From: JAJPJX01 sp964568355
GTDB taxonomy: Bacteria; Acidobacteriota; Terriglobia; Bryobacterales; Bryobacteraceae
Length of the DNA stretch: 18,565 nt
Reading direction: 5' to 3'
Assembly (NCBI GenBank): GCA_964568355.1
Contig: CAZMRK010000022.1
Span: 1 to 18,565, forward strand
In this document: positions 16,011 to 18,565 of the stretch, piece by piece
Layout: the number at the start of each line of letters is the position of its first letter
Numbering within the stretch: position 1 is the stretch's first letter
Translations under genes and position numbers: made by a program
The notes under the pieces: model-generated
What the model was told of the DNA's origin: nothing
What the model saw: the letters and a program-made list of their open reading frames with translations, nothing else
Database searches by the model: none

Positions 16011-16907
16011 ATGGGGAATTCGTTCGTAATTTGGAACAGGCCTTTCACCCCCTCCAGGCCATTCATTCGAGACAACCGGTTTGTTCTGCTGGCGCCTCAT
16101 CCGCCGTCGTGCGTTCACTCCTTCCGAGCGATACAAGTCAATCCGGCACTGCACGAAAATCTGCTGGGTACGATGCAACGGCTGCGCGGAAGAATTTATC
16201 TGCAGGATGGCGCAATACAGCCCTGGGAGATCTCCGACGACTTGCGCCATCGAATGGAGATCGATGAGCGAAGTTGGCATCTGCTGGTCACCGACGAGCA
16301 TGCCCGTATCAGCGGCTGCGCCCGTTTTCGTACCTATGAGAATACGGCGCCTCTCGAAATGCTGGGCGTGCGCAGCTCGGCGCTGGCTCGACACCCGGAA
16401 TGGGCGGGGCGCTTACGAACCGGGATTGAAGCGAGGCTGGAAGAGGCTCGCCAGCGCAGCATCGGCTTCGCCGAGGTAGGCGGCTGGGCGATTGCGGAGA
16501 ACCGCCGCCACACAAGGGACGCACTGCGGGTTGCATTGGCGATCTATGGCCTGGCCCAGTTATTGGGCGGCTTTATCGGCCTGACCACTGCCACGATCCG
16601 GCATTGTTCCGCCCAGATTCTGCGCAAGATCGGCGGAACCGGACTGGAATCGGATGGCGCGGCGCTTCCGCCCTATTATGACCCGCAGTATCGCTGCGAG
16701 ATGCAATTGCTGCGGTTCGACTCCATGGCGCCCCCGGCTCGATATCATGCCTGGCTCGACCAGATCCGCGCGGAACTGGAGGAAGCCCCGGTCGTCTGCC
16801 GGAGCGCCGGCCACAGTAGCGCCATGCGCGACGTCTTCCCCGCCGGGGTGGCAACGGCGCGCACCGGGCAATCACACCACTATCGGTGTCAGGCCGCCGC
16901 TGGCTGA
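16011..16907 (+). CDS. Putative LuxI/FeeM-like N-acyltransferase, second paralogue
   Basis: This 298-aa protein is clearly homologous to the first acyltransferase over nearly its whole length. RFVLLAP (23-29), MQRLRGRIYLQDGAIQPW (55-72), DERSWHLL (85-92), SGCARFRTY (101-109), EVGGWAI (155-161), TRDALRVALA (168-177) and the YYDPQY-x-CEMQ-x-LRFDS block (222-237) all align. The basic and acidic positions of the predicted LuxI/FeeM-like active region are kept. Both copies have Gly where related enzymes usually have Arg after EVG. The C-terminus (after about 262) differs from the first copy, which may reflect a different acyl donor or acceptor. The ATG lacks a good ribosome-binding site. The gene is separated from the flavoenzyme by 145 bp of AT-rich DNA and may have its own promoter. 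The paralogues have diverged well beyond a recent duplication. Confidence 0.6.
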   Translation: MGNSFVIWNRPFTPSRPFIRDNRFVLLAPHPPSCVHSFRAIQVNPALHENLLGTMQRLRGRIYLQDGAIQPWEISDDLRHRMEIDERSWHLLVTDEHARISGCARFRTYENTAPLEMLGVRSSALARHPEWAGRLRTGIEARLEEARQRSIGFAEVGGWAIAENRRHTRDALRVALAIYGLAQLLGGFIGLTTATIRHCSAQILRKIGGTGLESDGAALPPYYDPQYRCEMQLLRFDSMAPPARYHAWLDQIRAELEEAPVVCRSAGHSSAMRDVFPAGVATARTGQSHHYRCQAAAG

Positions 16908-17156
16908 CAGGACTGGATGGAGCACAAGCTGTCCCAGGCCCGTATCCTAGTACTGAGCTGTTCCCAAATCGTCGTCTCTGGCTCCAGCCTGCGTTGCGAC
17001 TCGTTTCGCCGTCCCGATCGTCGCGGAAAGTCTTTGTAGCAGCTTCCCATTAACTGTCCTCAACCGCACTACTTAGCGCATTGCCATTTGGGTGAATGCC
17101 CCATGCCGGCCTGTGCTACGTGAAGATCCGCACCCTCTCCGTATTACAGACCAGAT

Positions 17157-17197
17157 AACTAGGCATATTCCCAGTAACAACTAGGCTCTATCCCAGT
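17157..17197 (+). repeat. Imperfect direct repeat, period 22 bp, upstream of PEP-CTERM gene
   Basis: Two 19-bp copies at 17157-17175 and 17179-17197 share AACTAGGC and TCCCAGT around a variable 4-bp core. They start 22 bp apart, about two helical turns, so a regulator could bind both on the same face. They lie about 118-158 bp before the ATG, a usual distance for an activator site. Confidence 0.5.
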
Positions 17198-17299
17198 GCG
17201 CTGAATCGACCACTGGCCCTAAGCTGCAAAGTGCGTATGAAGCACATGATCTAACTCCACTCTGTAATAGGGGAAGTATGGTGGGGCAATAAGTTATCC

Positions 17300-17304
17300 G
17301 GAGG
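17300..17304 (+). promoter_or_regulatory. Ribosome binding site of the PEP-CTERM gene
   Basis: GGAGG lies 10 nt before ATG 17315. The in-frame TTG at 17306 is only 1 nt away from it and cannot use it, so the ATG is the start. Confidence 0.65.
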
Positions 17305-17314
17305 ATTGCTTAGG

Positions 17315-17989
17315 ATGAAAAGAACAACATTTGCAGTATCGCTTTTAGGATTTTCGTTGCTTTGCGGAAACGCATTTGGTGCATCGATCCTGGACATTTC
17401 AGGTCTGGGCGTCGTGACAGTAACCGAAACGACAATTGACTTCGCTCCGGGCGTACTCGTAACCAATTCGACTGATTTCTTCTCTGCCACAGTGCCTGGA
17501 GATACCGGAACCATTCAGTCGTTGAATTCCACTGATCAACCTGCGGGTGTCACCCTCACCCCCCCACTCTCCAATTTTGTTGTGCTGCCGGGATATACGT
17601 TCGACCTCAGTTTGGTCGAGCTTCCTGACCCCAGCATTCCGGTGTGTGGTGGAGGGGCTGCGAGCTGCACTCCGTTTGCGGGTTCGCCGTTCATTCTGAC
17701 CCAGTCGGGCGGGAATACTGCAGTGGCTCTCAGCATGAGCGGAACGGTTACGAACGCGAGCAACGTGTCCGCGCCCTACATGGCGCTGTTTACGGCTAAC
17801 CTGACGAATCAGACCATCGATCAAGTCCTTGGTACTCTCGCCGCGAACGGCTCCGTTTCGTCGTCCTGGTCGGCCGAGTTTTCTGCCAATGCAGGTGCGG
17901 TTCCCGAGCCGGGGACCAGCGCTCTGCTGGTCGGTGGGGTGCTAATGCTGGTCGCCGGTGCGTTCCGGCGCAAGAAAGCAGTCCGATAA
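17315..17989 (+). CDS. PEP-CTERM domain protein (exosortase substrate)
   Basis: This 224-aa exported protein has an N-terminal signal peptide (KRTTFAVSLLGFSLLCGNAFGA) and a C-terminal PEP-CTERM sorting signal at 196-224. The sorting signal consists of VPEPGTSALL, a hydrophobic segment (LVGGVLMLVAGAF) and the basic tail RRKKAVR. Between them lies a Ser/Thr/Asn-rich, beta-strand-like body of unknown function, with two cysteines (VCGGGAASC) that may form a disulphide. Proteins of this class are cleaved by an exosortase at the PEP motif and are often glycosylated and linked to exopolysaccharide. No exosortase is in this window. The gene stands alone and is closed by a strong terminator. Confidence 0.9.
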   Translation: MKRTTFAVSLLGFSLLCGNAFGASILDISGLGVVTVTETTIDFAPGVLVTNSTDFFSATVPGDTGTIQSLNSTDQPAGVTLTPPLSNFVVLPGYTFDLSLVELPDPSIPVCGGGAASCTPFAGSPFILTQSGGNTAVALSMSGTVTNASNVSAPYMALFTANLTNQTIDQVLGTLAANGSVSSSWSAEFSANAGAVPEPGTSALLVGGVLMLVAGAFRRKKAVR

Positions 17990-18019
17990 ACAAGTCTCTG
18001 CCGCAAAACAACTCCGTCA

Positions 18020-18060
18020 CCACCGGGTCTGGGGGGGTCCAGATCCGGTGGTTTTTTTTT
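18020..18060 (+). terminator. Strong intrinsic terminator after the PEP-CTERM gene
   Basis: The stem has an outer arm pair CCACCGG/CCGGTGG (18020-18026, 18045-18051), a G-T step and an inner pair TCTGG/CCAGA (18028-18032, 18039-18043). The loop is G-rich and a run of nine Ts follows (18052-18060). It ends PEP-CTERM transcription and separates it from the cytochrome gene. Confidence 0.9.
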
Positions 18061-18092
18061 GCGCGCCTGCAGCGAGGTATGCTGTAGGTAAG

Positions 18093-18374
18093 ATGACGGG
18101 GAGAAAGACGGGGACGCTGGCTGGCTGGCTTTTGGCTATCCTCCCCGCAGCACCGGCAAAAGCACCCCGAGTGGCCGTACCCGTTCGAGTGCACCTTCAG
18201 CGTACCTGTTCTCGCTGCCATGGGCTGAATGTAGTGCGCGCCCAACGGCTCTCTCGTAGCGAGTGGGAGCAAGAGTTGGAAAAAATGGCCCGCATGGGAG
18301 CGCGAATCCACAGCCGAGAGATTTTACTCGACTACCTTACTCAGCACTACGGCCCCGTCTCCTCCACCCGCTGA
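18093..18374 (+). CDS. Very small exported c-type cytochrome-like protein
   Basis: Starting at ATG 18093 this is 93 aa. I reject an upstream in-frame start because it would run through the terminator. The protein has a signal peptide (GTLAGWLLAILPAAPAKA) and one heme-binding motif, CSRCH (C39, C42, H43). It continues HGLNVVRAQRLSRSEWEQELEKM, a pattern seen in small cytochrome c domains of the quinohemoprotein type. Met65 or Met68 could be the second heme ligand, which is inference. The length is at the lower end for a cytochrome c domain. It lies 129 bp upstream of an FTR1-type iron permease gene in the same direction. Periplasmic cytochromes accompany FTR1 permeases in several bacteria, so a redox role in iron uptake is likely. 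A weak AGG precedes the ATG by 4 nt. Confidence 0.75.
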   Translation: MTGRKTGTLAGWLLAILPAAPAKAPRVAVPVRVHLQRTCSRCHGLNVVRAQRLSRSEWEQELEKMARMGARIHSREILLDYLTQHYGPVSSTR

Positions 18375-18422
18375 ATATCGTAAGCCCAAACCGCACCCCT
18401 GGCTACGGGCGACGGTCGCTAC

Positions 18423-18444
18423 CGCTGTTTTCGCAGCGTATTTT
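18423..18444 (+). terminator. Possible weak hairpin after the cytochrome gene
   Basis: A 5-bp stem CGCTG/CAGCG (18423-18427, 18434-18438) with loop TTTTCG is followed by TATTTT. It is too short to be sure; it may be only a weak terminator or attenuator before the permease gene. Confidence 0.25.
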
Positions 18445-18503
18445 GCTCACACCTCTTCTGAAGATCCGGGGCAAATGCATTACAATGGTGCCTAGTTGCA
18501 ACC

Positions 18504-18565
18504 ATGTTGCAGACGCTTATCATCACACTGCGCGAGGGGGTGGAAGCCGCCCTGGTTATCGCCAT
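18504..18565 (+). CDS. FTR1 family iron permease, N-terminal part only
   Basis: Only 20 codons are present before the right edge. They include TLREGVEAALVIA, which carries the REGxE motif of FTR1/EfeU iron permeases, part of the iron-translocation path in the first membrane helix. Its position directly after the initiator Met, without a signal peptide, is normal for the family. No clear ribosome-binding site is seen. A -10-like TACAAT lies at 18481-18486, without a good -35. The small cytochrome gene immediately upstream supports a role in iron uptake. Confidence 0.8.
   Translation, partial: MLQTLIITLREGVEAALVIA

Larger units (their letters stand above)
16908..17314. other. Non-coding region upstream of the PEP-CTERM gene
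   Basis: About 407 bp contains no gene that I can support. It holds a direct repeat of period 22 bp (17157-17197) and the ribosome-binding site of the PEP-CTERM gene. No convincing terminator follows the second acyltransferase. The left part (16908-17150) shows only short self-complementary stretches. Confidence 0.5.

Noticed and set aside
17214..17226. A sigma-54-like element (TGGCCCTAAGCTGC) upstream of the PEP-CTERM gene
   Set aside because: The GG and GC dinucleotides are 9 bp apart instead of the required 10, so it is not a good sigma-54 promoter. It remains only a near miss.
17958..18092. Upstream in-frame extension of the small cytochrome gene
   Set aside because: It overlaps the end of the PEP-CTERM gene and runs through a strong terminator. 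The signal peptide begins only after ATG 18093.

Overview
The window looks like a chromosomal stretch of an Acidobacteriota bacterium, most likely of the Bryobacter/Solibacter type. Three features point there together: a very long TonB-dependent receptor with an N-terminal carboxypeptidase-regulatory-like domain, a PadR regulator directly upstream of an orphan MacB/FtsX-type permease (the 'ADOP' arrangement), and a PEP-CTERM protein. The coding DNA is GC-rich. No rRNA, tRNA, insertion sequence or CRISPR array was seen.

Layout, minus-strand half (1-13014). Reading in the direction of transcription: a signal-peptide TPR protein (13014-11416); an FMN/F420-type split-barrel protein and a Tat-exported Gfo/Idh/MocA-like protein 14 bp apart (11321-9709); a PadR repressor and its ADOP permease 7 bp apart (9624-6672), with a readable promoter and operator; and a TonB receptor, a beta-propeller/CehA-like metallohydrolase fusion and a probable C45-type acyltransferase/hydrolase that runs off the left edge (6218-1). 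The last two overlap by 4 bp. A small plus-strand membrane protein (6386-6655) sits between the permease and the TonB receptor.

Layout, plus-strand half (13324-18565). The most unusual part is a three-gene cassette: two paralogous putative N-acyltransferases resembling LuxI/FeeM-type enzymes, both 298 aa if the first starts at TTG 13324, flanking a flavoenzyme of the vanillyl-alcohol-oxidase/4-cresol-dehydrogenase family. Then come a 407-bp non-coding region with a 22-bp-period direct repeat, a PEP-CTERM surface protein with a strong intrinsic terminator, a very small exported c-type cytochrome-like protein, and the first codons of an FTR1-type iron permease cut by the right edge.

How the genes may work together (inference). 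The left operon looks like uptake through TonB followed by exported hydrolysis. The middle cassette looks like a small-molecule pathway: N-acylation, possibly of an aromatic amino acid or amine, then oxidation of a para-alkylphenol by the flavoenzyme. No product is known to me for this arrangement. The PEP-CTERM gene next door is notable because some exosortase-system acyltransferases are also LuxI-like.
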